Shown: positions 51,460 through 58,848 of the stretch, piece after piece
Layout: each line of letters begins with the position of its first letter
Position numbering within the stretch: position 1 is the first letter of the stretch
Source: Candidatus Neomarinimicrobiota bacterium
GTDB taxonomy: Bacteria; Fidelibacterota; JAANXI01
Direction of reading: 5' to 3'
Length of the DNA: 64,000 nucleotides
Assembly: GCA_021734025.1 (NCBI GenBank)
Contig: JAIPJS010000002.1
Span: 62,001 to 126,000, forward strand
Notes under the pieces: model-generated
What the model was told of the DNA's origin: nothing
Databases searched by the model: none
Seen by the model: only the letters and a program-made list of their open reading frames with translations
Program-made: the position numbers and the translations under genes

Positions 51460-52224
51460 ATGGAATCTCAAACAAATATAGCCGATACAGATCTGCCGTT
51501 TCAGGGTGCGATCCTTGAACCATCAGAACAAGATCTCCCGGTTGACCCGGATAGAATTCTGGAATCATTTGAAATGGATCGTTCCCAGGCCGATGAATAC
51601 CTGATGGATACCATCGGGCAGTATACCGCCAGGTGCCGTGAACTGTGCGAACCACTGGCACGGTATGCACTGTTTAATAATCTGGATTTTGCACCGGGTG
51701 CCGGGGCATTAACACTGGATGGAGTCCGCTTCAATCTCGGAGAATGGGTCACTGGATTTCTAAAAAAAAGTACCTGGATAGCTGTTTTCCTGGGTACTGC
51801 CGGTGAGCAGGTAGAACAATTGTCCAAACAGTTGATGCAGGACGGACATCTGCTGGAAGGCTACATAGTAGATCTTATTGGCTCCGAGTTGGCCGAAGGT
51901 GTGGCAGTATCTGTTCATCATGCAATTGAAAATAATGCGCGGCAGGCAGGCCTTAACATTACAAATCGGTATAGCCCGGGATACTGTCACTGGCCGGTGT
52001 CCGATCAAACACAGATCTTCTCCCTGATCGGGAAAGACAGTTGCGGTATCCGGTTAACACGATCATCATTGATGATTCCGATGAAGTCAGTGAGTGGAAT
52101 CATTGGCGTCGGCAAACATGTGAAACAGATGGGTTACAAATGCAGGGTCTGCCCGGACGAGAAGTGTATTATGCGAGAGAAGAACGGTAATGAGGGATCG
52201 GAAACACCAGTGTTTCTGTGTTAG
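51460..52224 (+). CDS. MetH-type reductive activation domain protein, standalone
   Basis: 254 residues. The S-adenosylmethionine-binding motif RYSPGY (in NRYSPGYCHWPVSDQTQIF) and the second strand SSLMIPMKSVSGIIGVG are diagnostic for the vitamin-B12-dependent methionine synthase activation domain. A C-terminal Cys4-like tail (YKCRVCPDEKCIMRE) also occurs in standalone versions. It would reactivate oxidised cob(II)alamin using SAM and an electron donor. It follows the corrinoid gene by 172 bases on the same strand. Confidence 0.9.
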   Translation: MESQTNIADTDLPFQGAILEPSEQDLPVDPDRILESFEMDRSQADEYLMDTIGQYTARCRELCEPLARYALFNNLDFAPGAGALTLDGVRFNLGEWVTGFLKKSTWIAVFLGTAGEQVEQLSKQLMQDGHLLEGYIVDLIGSELAEGVAVSVHHAIENNARQAGLNITNRYSPGYCHWPVSDQTQIFSLIGKDSCGIRLTRSSLMIPMKSVSGIIGVGKHVKQMGYKCRVCPDEKCIMREKNGNEGSETPVFLC

Positions 52225-52245
52225 AGTGTTATCGTGTTATAGTTA
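52217..52245 (+). repeat. GTGTTA-unit dispersed repeat, copy 6
   Basis: TGTGTTAGAGTGTTATCGTG then TTATAGTT. It overlaps the last codons of the activation-domain gene. Confidence 0.65.
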
Positions 52246-52616
52246 AAACCTGTCGTGAGTCGCGTATCTTCGCGGCTATATTAATCTTTTCTTCGGTGCT
52301 TTTCAGTGTTCAATTTGACTTAATTCGTGGTCATCCGTTGTCGTTTGCTATTTGATGGTTTTTGTTTCATTCGTGATTCTTCGCGTATCTTTGCGGCTAA
52401 ATTTTTCTTTTCAAAGTTCTGTTTGTTTTAATCTGTGGTCATCCGTTGTTTCCGCCTCATCTGCTCCGGGAGGAGCCCCTTCCGGGGCGTGCTATTCTTT
52501 CTGTTTTTAGTTTTCTTTTCACTTTCTCCTTAACCCTTGTCTCCCGCTTAAACCCGCTTCCCGGACTTTAAGCGAGAGACCAACCTTATACCTTATACCC
52601 TATACCCTATTCCTTG
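52225..52616. repeat. Intergenic region with two direct copies of a ~110-bp unit
   Basis: Unit 1 (about 52254-52350) and unit 2 (about 52372-52455) both contain CGCGTATCTTCGCGGCTA-like and GTGGTCATCCGTTGT words about 60 bases apart. They are followed by GCTCCGGGAGGAGC, CCCCTTCCGGGG and CGCTTAAA/TTTAAGCG (52545-52574) hairpins and a TATACCCTATACCC run. No gene was seen. Confidence 0.6.
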
Positions 52617-53600
52617 TTACCCTATCGATTCGTAATCCGCGACCATCCGGTCCATTGTTTTGTCCAGATCCTCGTCGACGGAAACATCATCCTGATTGGA
52701 CAGATACCAGTCGGCGATTTCCTTTGCTCCGTCGGTGAACGGTACTTTTGCTTCGAACTCAGGAACCATTTTCTTGATCTTCGAATTGTCAAAAATCATA
52801 CTATGGGCCTTATCTCCAAGCAAGCCAGCGCCAAACTCGGCATCGTATTTTACAATTAAATCTGAAGGGAGATGTATTAATTCGGCACCCAGGCCGGCGT
52901 TCTCCAGCAGTAACCGGTTGATTTTGTTCCATGGCAGGTATTCATCGGACGTGATATGGAAATCCTCGCCGATCGCCTCGTTTTGTCCGAACAGTCCGCA
53001 AAATCCGATGGCAAAATCGGTGTTGTGGGTGAGCGTCCAGAGTGATGTTCCGTCGCCGTGCACTACGATTTTCTTCCCCGCTTGTGCTCGCCGGAACAGC
53101 AGGTGCGCTCCCGGAACGGGAACTGACCTCCGGTCATAGGTATGCGATGGCCGAACAATAGTCACGGGAAATCCATTTTTCTCGTATTCCCCCATCAGAT
53201 ATTTCTCGCCGGCTGCTTTATCTCTGGAATATTGCCAGAACGGGTTACCCAGGGGAGTCTCCTCGGTCACCGGGACGGATTCCGGCGGTGTCTGATACGC
53301 TGAAGCGGAACTGATGAAGACGTATTGTCCGGTACGTCCGCGAAATAGTTCCACATCTGTCCGGGTGTGCTCTACATTAAACGCGATAAAGTCAACGACT
53401 ACATCAAAGTTCATCCCATCCAGCACGTCCCTGGCTTGCTCTGTATCGCGGTAATCTGCGCGGAGGACGTTCGCCTGCTCCGGGATCTGTCGCACCGACT
53501 GCCCCCGATTTAGGAGATACAGGTCGTGCCCCAGTTCGATACATCGGGCCGCACATGCTGAACTGATAATTCCGGTGCCGCCAATAAAAAGTACTCGCAT
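52617..53600 (-). CDS. NAD-dependent epimerase/dehydratase-family protein (atypical extended SDR)
   Basis: 327 residues. Rossmann motif FIGGTGIISSACAARCIELG near the start, LLNRGQSVRQIPEQANVLR (NRG pattern of CSP41/mRNA-binding-type SDRs), YVFISSASAYQTPP and YSRDKAAGEKYL (Tyr-x-x-x-Lys replaced by YSRDK). Likely a nucleotide-sugar or sugar-derived oxidoreductase. It follows the aldo/keto reductase gene by 21 bases on the same strand, so the two probably work on one pathway. The ribosome site AGGAG precedes the ATG. Confidence 0.88.
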   Translation of the reverse strand: MRVLFIGGTGIISSACAARCIELGHDLYLLNRGQSVRQIPEQANVLRADYRDTEQARDVLDGMNFDVVVDFIAFNVEHTRTDVELFRGRTGQYVFISSASAYQTPPESVPVTEETPLGNPFWQYSRDKAAGEKYLMGEYEKNGFPVTIVRPSHTYDRRSVPVPGAHLLFRRAQAGKKIVVHGDGTSLWTLTHNTDFAIGFCGLFGQNEAIGEDFHITSDEYLPWNKINRLLLENAGLGAELIHLPSDLIVKYDAEFGAGLLGDKAHSMIFDNSKIKKMVPEFEAKVPFTDGAKEIADWYLSNQDDVSVDEDLDKTMDRMVADYESIG

Positions 53601-53621
53601 TGTCGCTTCTCCTGTTGTTAT

Positions 53622-54605
53622 TTACCAGAGATGGTGTACCTGGTTTTTCACCCGGCGTTTATATAGATCGTCGATGGTTTGCATTTGCTCATTGGTGAGT
53701 GGCTCCATGGCGCTGGCCTGGACGTTAGATTCCACCTGAGAGACCTTCGAGGCGCCTGGAATCACGGTGCTCACCGCGTCGAACATCAGGATCCATTTCA
53801 GTGCTAATTGCGGCAGCGAAACGTCCGGGAACTCTTTTTTCAGTTCCTCAACCGCTTCCAGGCCCAGTTCATAGTCCAGGCCGGCGAAAGTTTCGCCGCG
53901 ATCGAATGCGGATCCATCTCGATTGAAGTGCCGGTGATCGCCTTCGTCGAAGGTCGTATTCTTGTTATATTTCCCGCTTAACAGTCCGCTGGCAAGGGGC
54001 ACACGGATAATGATTCCGACGTTTTTCTCTTTGGCCTGCTCGAAAAAGAGCTCCTTCGGCCGCTGCCGGAATATGTTGAAGATGATCTGCACCGTGGTCA
54101 CGTTTGGATACTCGATGGCTTTCAGCGCTTCTTCCACCTTTTCCACGCTGACGCCAAGATTCCTGATCTTGCCTTCATCCTTCAGTTTATCGAATTCTTC
54201 GAATATTTCCGGACGATAGTACACTTCCGTGGGCGGACAGTGCAGCTGGATCAGGTCCAATGTTTCCAGCCCTGAATTCCGCAGGCTCTCTTCTACAAAT
54301 CTGCGCAGGGCTTCCGGCGTATACTGTTCATTGGTATGGGGCGTGAGCTGCCGGCCGCATTTGGTTGCCACATAAAGCCGCTCATCCCTGGACCGTACAA
54401 ATTCTCCTACTGCGTGTTCGCTTTGCCCGTCGCTGTAGACATCGGCGGTATCGATAAAGTTGACACCGCTTTCAATCGCCGTTTCCAGAATTTCCTCCGC
54501 GACCTCTTCGTCGAATTCTGCGCCCCAGCCACCGCCGACCTGCCAGGTGCCGAGACTAATTTCCGAGACTTCAAATCCGGTCTTTCCAAGTGTCCTGTAA
54601 TTCAT
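53622..54605 (-). CDS. Aldo/keto reductase
   Basis: 327 residues. Catalytic tetrad Asp and Tyr in NFIDTADVYSDGQSEHAVGE, Lys in YVATKCGRQ, His in LIQLHCPP; the NADPH-binding region IPGASKVSQVESNVQAS near the C-terminus. A GGGGGAC ribosome site precedes the ATG. First gene of a two-gene operon with the SDR. Probably reduces sugar-derived aldehydes or ketones; the substrate is not known. Confidence 0.92.
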   Translation of the reverse strand: MNYRTLGKTGFEVSEISLGTWQVGGGWGAEFDEEVAEEILETAIESGVNFIDTADVYSDGQSEHAVGEFVRSRDERLYVATKCGRQLTPHTNEQYTPEALRRFVEESLRNSGLETLDLIQLHCPPTEVYYRPEIFEEFDKLKDEGKIRNLGVSVEKVEEALKAIEYPNVTTVQIIFNIFRQRPKELFFEQAKEKNVGIIIRVPLASGLLSGKYNKNTTFDEGDHRHFNRDGSAFDRGETFAGLDYELGLEAVEELKKEFPDVSLPQLALKWILMFDAVSTVIPGASKVSQVESNVQASAMEPLTNEQMQTIDDLYKRRVKNQVHHLW

Positions 54606-54822
54606 AAATGTCCCCCTGGTATCTTGAATTGAAATTAGGATGAGATATGGATATGCACAGCATAATGTTGGAAGAAATTACGAATCACCAGGGAGTGAAA
54701 CAATTTTCAAGTTGCCAATACAAGTTTTAAATATTAATGCTGTGATGAATATCTCGACGATTAACAAAAGAATCCGCTATATTCGAACGACAATCGGTAA
54801 AAATACTGGAATTCGTTCTCTC

Positions 54823-55584
54823 ATGCGTAATACGATAACGCCCCCGGAAGTAATCCCGCCGGAACGTCGGCTGCCACCGGCGCCACCGCGCTGGAAACGC
54901 CGGGCTCAGTCCATACTCCAATGGAGTCGCAAGATATTGGTTTGGGGCGCCATTCTTGTAGGAGTATATCTGCTCGTTTGTATAATATTTCTGATTACCC
55001 TGCGAAACAATAATCCATCGGTTACCATGGTGCAGATTCAGCGGGCTCTGGAAGCCCGGCTGCAGGGGGAACAGTATAAGCGGACGATGACCTATCGCCC
55101 GCTCAGTCGAATATCTGATCATCTGGAACATGCGGTGGTTGCGGCTGAGGATACCCGGTTCTACCAGCATTCCGGCGTGGATTTCCAGGAAATCAAAAAG
55201 ATGCTGGTTGGAATCCGGAAAAAAAAGGAGCAACTTCGCGGAGCTTCCACCATCACCCAACAGGTAGTCAAAAACCTGTTCCTGTTTACCTATCGCTCCT
55301 ATTTTCGCAAATTGCTGGAATATCCACTGGCGTTTCTGGCGGAGTTCATACTTTCCAAAGAGAGAATTCTCGAGCTCTATCTGAATATCGCAGAATGGGG
55401 CCCCGGAATTTACGGCGCTGAAGCGGCTGCCCGTAATTACCATGGTACCACCGCCCGCTGGCTTACCCGCTATCGATCAGCCCGCCTTGCCGCTATCCTG
55501 CCCGATCCATTGGATCGTGATCCCGCAGTCATGGATCGCTATGCGAATATAATCCTCACACGGATGGATGCGTTTGGGTGGTGA
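54823..55584 (+). CDS. Monofunctional biosynthetic peptidoglycan transglycosylase (MtgA-like)
   Basis: 253 residues if ATG 54823 is used; the open frame extends to 54640 with further ATGs at 54745 and 54640, none with a clear ribosome site. One membrane helix (ILVWGAILVGVYLLVCIIFL), then a GT51 domain with the catalytic-Glu motif AVVAAEDTRFYQHSGVDF, GASTITQQVVKNLFL and SKERILELYLNIAEWGPGIYG. It polymerises lipid II into glycan strands in the periplasm. No transpeptidase domain, hence monofunctional. Confidence 0.9.
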   Translation: MRNTITPPEVIPPERRLPPAPPRWKRRAQSILQWSRKILVWGAILVGVYLLVCIIFLITLRNNNPSVTMVQIQRALEARLQGEQYKRTMTYRPLSRISDHLEHAVVAAEDTRFYQHSGVDFQEIKKMLVGIRKKKEQLRGASTITQQVVKNLFLFTYRSYFRKLLEYPLAFLAEFILSKERILELYLNIAEWGPGIYGAEAAARNYHGTTARWLTRYRSARLAAILPDPLDRDPAVMDRYANIILTRMDAFGW

Positions 55585-55606
55585 GGATGTGTATTCGAGA
55601 GTGATC

Positions 55607-55685
55607 CCCTCGCAATAAAATTGCGAGGCTGCTGGGAGTAGCCTTTGAATCTCACTCAAAGGCTTACAAGCCCGGATTAGGGGAT
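55607..55685. repeat. Two-hairpin CCTCGC repeat, copy B
   Basis: CCTCGCAAT/ATTGCGAGG (55608-55628) and AGCCTTTGA/TCAAAGGCT (55640-55664). The homologous copy is at 6004-6060. The first hairpin is 24 bases after the transglycosylase stop and could also end that transcript. Confidence 0.65.
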
Positions 55686-55966
55686 TTTTAAGCCTCAATC
55701 GGTTTTTGATTTTATACTCCTCGTCCGGACCGGTCAGGGCTATTCATATTTCATCCCGGTAAGACTATGAGGTATTTTAATGCTACTTTTTCCTTGATAT
55801 CCAACGGGATCCCTACGGGAAAAAAGTGGCGAAAATGAACGCCAAGGCCGGTAAATAATACCGGAACCGTAGAGGATTTTCTTTCATCGCACCATTGAAA
55901 CTCAAAATGAATACTTCCAGTTAAAGAAAAATTTGTAATATTCAATTCCGCCGCTTCTCCGGCCTT

Positions 55967-56084
55967 GCCATTCGTTTCCATTAGAACTCCTGCCGGTCTG
56001 GCGTCAACCAAAACAAACTGTTTGACCGAAGGGAGTTTTTGTTTTGGTAGATAGTCCGGTGTAGGAGTTCTTGAAACGGATGGC
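55967..56084. repeat. Nested inverted repeat
   Basis: GCCATTCGTTTCCATTAGAA (arm at 55967-55990) is the imperfect reverse complement of 56064-56084. Inside it TCAACCAAAACAAA faces TTTTTGTTTTGGTAGA, so the whole can form one long hairpin. Confidence 0.6.
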
Positions 56085-56099
56085 ACCGCCGGATTTTTG

Positions 56100-56121
56100 C
56101 ACACTTTTTTAAAAAAGTGTG
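56100..56121. repeat. 22-bp perfect palindrome
   Basis: CACACTTTTTT followed by AAAAAAGTGTG with no loop. Confidence 0.85.
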
Positions 56122-56172
56122 GATAAAACTAGCATTGAAAGGAGTATTAATGTTTACCTCTATCAACACTTT

Positions 56173-56331
56173 CTCCTTTTGCCTTGATGCAAAAGGAGAT
56201 AAAAATCAAGGCTATCCAGTCTATTTCTGCAATGCCACCGGCTTCCTCGGGGGCGAATCAGAACTCCCTCCGGTCAGACAGCTGATTCGCCCGGTTCCTC
56301 GGTACACCGGGCATTGAGACGAAATAGACTG
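56173..56331. repeat. Pair of hairpins including a ~115-bp fold-back
   Basis: CTCCTTTTGC/GCAAAAGGAG at 56173-56198. Then CCAGTCTATTTC at 56217-56228 pairs with GAAATAGACTGG at 56320-56331, with inner stems AATGCC/GGCATT and GGGCGAATCAG/CTGATTCGCCC. Confidence 0.8.
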
Positions 56332-56360
56332 GAAGGCCGATAAGAAGAGCACTGTATTTT

Positions 56361-56386
56361 GGTGTAATGGTAAAAAGATGAGGCTA
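56361..56386 (+). repeat. Left terminal inverted repeat of the insertion sequence
   Basis: Begins GGTGTAATGGTAA and ends TGAGGCTA; 22 of 26 positions match the right end. Confidence 0.85.
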
Positions 56387-56449
56387 AAAGGACTCTAACG
56401 TATTATGCAATAGGATTTTACCAAGATTTTGTATTTCTTACACGAAAAA

Positions 56450-57371
56450 ATGACAAAAAATCTGTCCCCACTGTGGGAGTCGGCACACCAAAAAGAACGG
56501 AAGACTCGGGCAGCGACAGCGGTACAAATGTCACACCTGTACGATCCAATTTTCTACTCCATCCCGCAAAAACGGGGCGAGGACCAAACAGATGTATGCT
56601 GCGTATGCGGATGGCAAACAAAGTCTGCGGCAACTTGCACACCAGTATGGCTTGTCGGTCAAAACCATCCGGCACTATATGGAGGCGTACGTTGTTCCGC
56701 CGGTACAGTATCCCCCAACCGCCACCGTCGTCCTGATGGATACCTTGTATTTTCGGCGAAATGATGGCTGTATGGTGTTTCACGATGCCCATCGCCCCCG
56801 GAATCTTCTCTGGTACGACCTACCGCACGAGACCATCGCTTGGTACCAACACGGCCTCAGCGCGCTTATCGCACAAGGCTGGACCATTCAAGGCCTCGTC
56901 TGTGATGGCCGCCGTGGCATATTTCAGGCGTTTGCGTCCCTCCCGGTCCAGATGTGTCACTTTCACCAGCTCGCCATTCTGCCCCATTATTAAACGCGGC
57001 ATCCGCGGCTGGAAGCGGGGCAAACGTTGCAGCAGCTGGTTTGGAAACTCCCGACGATTCAACGCCCGGCGTGGGAGGCGGCTTTAGCGCAATGGCATCA
57101 GTACTGGGCGGACTTTCTCCGAGAAAAAACCTACCACCTTGAGACGGGGCGGTGGCAATATACGCATCGGCGGCTCCGGAGTGCCTCCCAGAGTTTGCAT
57201 GGAAATACGCCCTATCTGTTTACGTACCTGGAGCATCCAGAATTATCCATGCCCAATACCACGAATTCCCTGGAAGGATGCTTCTCAAATCTCCGATCAA
57301 AACTCCTCATTCATGCCGGCTTACGTCGGGAAAGAATACACAAACTCACAAACTATATTTTATCAAAATAG
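56450..57371 (+). pseudogene. Transposase, broken by a frameshift and a nonsense codon
   Basis: The intact protein would be about 305 residues. ATG 56450 is followed by a run of six A; one extra base moves the frame. In the downstream frame the protein reads KICPHCGSRHTKKNGR and YKCHTC (zinc ribbon), QLAHQYGLSVKTIRHYM (helix-turn-helix), VVLMDTLYF and VCDGRRGIFQAF (candidate catalytic Asp residues) and MCHFHQ, then TAA at 56991 within LPHY-stop-TRHPRLEAG, where relatives have Leu (TTA to TAA is one change). The same frame continues to TAG 57369-57371 with NTTNSLEGCFSNLRSKL, the late catalytic Glu region. So two point lesions, otherwise preserved: recent inactivation. Confidence 0.85.
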
Positions 57372-57394
57372 CCTCACATAATTACCATTACACC
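57369..57394 (-). repeat. Right terminal inverted repeat of the insertion sequence
   Basis: Minus-strand reading begins GGTGTAATGGTAA and ends TGAGGCTA; it contains the transposase stop codon. Confidence 0.85.
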
Positions 57395-57598
57395 TGAAAT
57401 TATCATATCCCAATCCGACAGTCGGATATGCGATAAATGCAATCGGCAAACCAAAAAATAATGTAGTAAGGAAGGTTGTCAGAGTTAATTTTCGGGTGAT
57501 ATTGGGCAGGGCGTGCACCAAAATAACAAAATTTCCTTTTATATCCGAGTTAGCTCTCTGAAATCAATGCAAGGCTGCTGTCTCCTGCCCCGCACGGA
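57395..57598. other. Intergenic region downstream of the insertion sequence
   Basis: 204 bases. Contains the palindrome ATCCGACAGTCGGAT at 57413-57427 with outer CATATCC/GGATATG arms. Otherwise nothing recognised. Confidence 0.55.
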
Positions 57599-58759
57599 TT
57601 AATGATCCGTCACCACAAGTTTACTTCGTGCGATATGGGAGCGTCCTATCCGCATCTCCACAAAATATATTCCCCTGGCGAGATCCGATATATTGAACTG
57701 CTGTTTGTAGTCAAACGCTGATTTAATATCAGAGACATCATACACCAGTTCTCCGAGCAGGTTGTACATCCGAAAGGTAAATCGACCTTTCTCCGGACTC
57801 TTTATCACCATATTCACCGAGGATGAGCCGGGATTGGGATACAAATTCAGGTTAAGGTTTTGTCGCTGATTCGTCTTTTCCTGAATTTTGGTTGTTGTGG
57901 AGTCGACAAGACGGGCGAGGCCAAACCAGTCGGCGTTGATCCAGTGATCGTTATACGCCTCTGCCGGGACTTCGACCGAGCCAAAGAAACTGTCCCGCTC
58001 TTTTGGCTGTTCGTCAGGGTCGTCATTATCACAGTAGGCGATCGAGAATCCCATTTCTTTCTCAGGGCTCAGGGTCACCCGGGTTCCTTCCGGTGAGTCG
58101 TATTCGTACTCGTCATTATACACTTCCAGAGAAAATTCCCAGGTCAGCCGATTGCCCTCCCGGCGTAGCGCATATTCCGGAAAATGATTCACATAGTTCC
58201 TGCTAATATTGTCTCCCCAGCCGGTGCCATCCATATCGTGTACCCAGGGATCAGATTCAGCAACACCGGACTCGGAAATATCCGTGTAAATGTGATAGGC
58301 AAACGCGTTCTCTGCGTTGGTTCCCCACTCCTCCCCGGTGGCACCGGTGGCGTCGAACACGTGTTTTCCGCCGGACCGGTCTTCATCCAGGAAGACCTCC
58401 AGGACGTCAAAATTATGAGCGCCTGTAGTTTCGTTGAGTACAAAACCGTCCACGAATACATCGTCTTCAACTTCAGCGAGGAAATAGAGCAGGTTTTCCT
58501 CTTCGGACCAGAGGACTTTGTACCGACCGGCAAAATCTTCTTCATCATGCGGCGTCCCATACGGGATCCAGACCTGATCAATCACCTGCCATGGGATATC
58601 CTGCCAGCAGTAGTCATCCGGCAACCCGTCGATTGTCGGCGGTGAAGTCACATTGTGAACGAGGACCGGATCATCCTGAGTCGCGTATCCGGGCAATGCA
58701 TTCAGCATTAATAGTGCCGTTAACAAAAACAGGCGTAGAAATTTCATCGGTATTTTCAC
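57599..58759 (-). CDS. Secreted CBM9-like carbohydrate-binding protein with C-terminal sorting domain
   Basis: 386 residues. GTG start with AGAGGA upstream; signal peptide (FLRLFLLTALLMLNALPGYA). Residues 30-280 resemble a CBM9/DOMON-type sugar-binding domain: PPTIDGLPDDYCWQDIPWQV, VLWSEEENLLYFLAEVEDDV, FDVLEVFLDEDRSGG, NRLTWEFSLEVYND. The last 80 residues (NLNLYPNPGSSSVNMVIKS, GIYFVEMRIGRSHIARSKLV) form a type IX secretion sorting domain. It may bind plant or algal polysaccharide on the cell surface; the enzyme partner could be the GH9 cellulase nearby. Confidence 0.85.
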   Translation of the reverse strand: MKIPMKFLRLFLLTALLMLNALPGYATQDDPVLVHNVTSPPTIDGLPDDYCWQDIPWQVIDQVWIPYGTPHDEEDFAGRYKVLWSEEENLLYFLAEVEDDVFVDGFVLNETTGAHNFDVLEVFLDEDRSGGKHVFDATGATGEEWGTNAENAFAYHIYTDISESGVAESDPWVHDMDGTGWGDNISRNYVNHFPEYALRREGNRLTWEFSLEVYNDEYEYDSPEGTRVTLSPEKEMGFSIAYCDNDDPDEQPKERDSFFGSVEVPAEAYNDHWINADWFGLARLVDSTTTKIQEKTNQRQNLNLNLYPNPGSSSVNMVIKSPEKGRFTFRMYNLLGELVYDVSDIKSAFDYKQQFNISDLARGIYFVEMRIGRSHIARSKLVVTDH

Positions 58760-58848
58760 GTGATCTTCCTCTGTTATCAGGAGTTTGGATATCCTTGTCC
58801 TCTGATTCGGTTTCGATACAACCGGGGACTCTGAAAGTCTCCTACCGG

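Larger units (their letters stand above)
55585..56360. repeat. Cluster of fold-back elements before the insertion sequence
   Basis: 776 bases with no credible gene but several long inverted repeats, listed separately: a two-hairpin CCTCGC element (55607-55685), a nested inverted repeat (55967-56084), a 22-bp palindrome (56100-56121) and two hairpins at 56173-56331. Short open frames here follow the palindromes, not protein-like sequence. Confidence 0.65.
56361..57394 (+). mobile_element. Insertion sequence with 26-bp terminal inverted repeats, inactivated
   Basis: A 1034-bp element. The left end 56361-56386 (GGTGTAATGGTAA...TGAGGCTA) and right end 57369-57394 match as inverted repeats at 22 of 26 positions. 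The single transposase gene spans nearly the whole element, its stop codon lying inside the right inverted repeat. No clear target duplication could be found: the flanks TGTATTTT and TGAAATTA differ. The transposase belongs to the zinc-ribbon type with a DDE-like core often named 'IS256 variant / ISNCY-like'; the exact IS family cannot be set without a database. Confidence 0.85.

Noticed and set aside
55751-56104. 117-codon minus-strand frame in the fold-back cluster
   Set aside because: Its sequence follows the inverted repeats and has no ribosome site or known domain.
56429-56764. 111-codon frame at the 5' part of the insertion sequence
   Set aside because: It is a different frame from the one that encodes the zinc ribbon and helix-turn-helix of the transposase.
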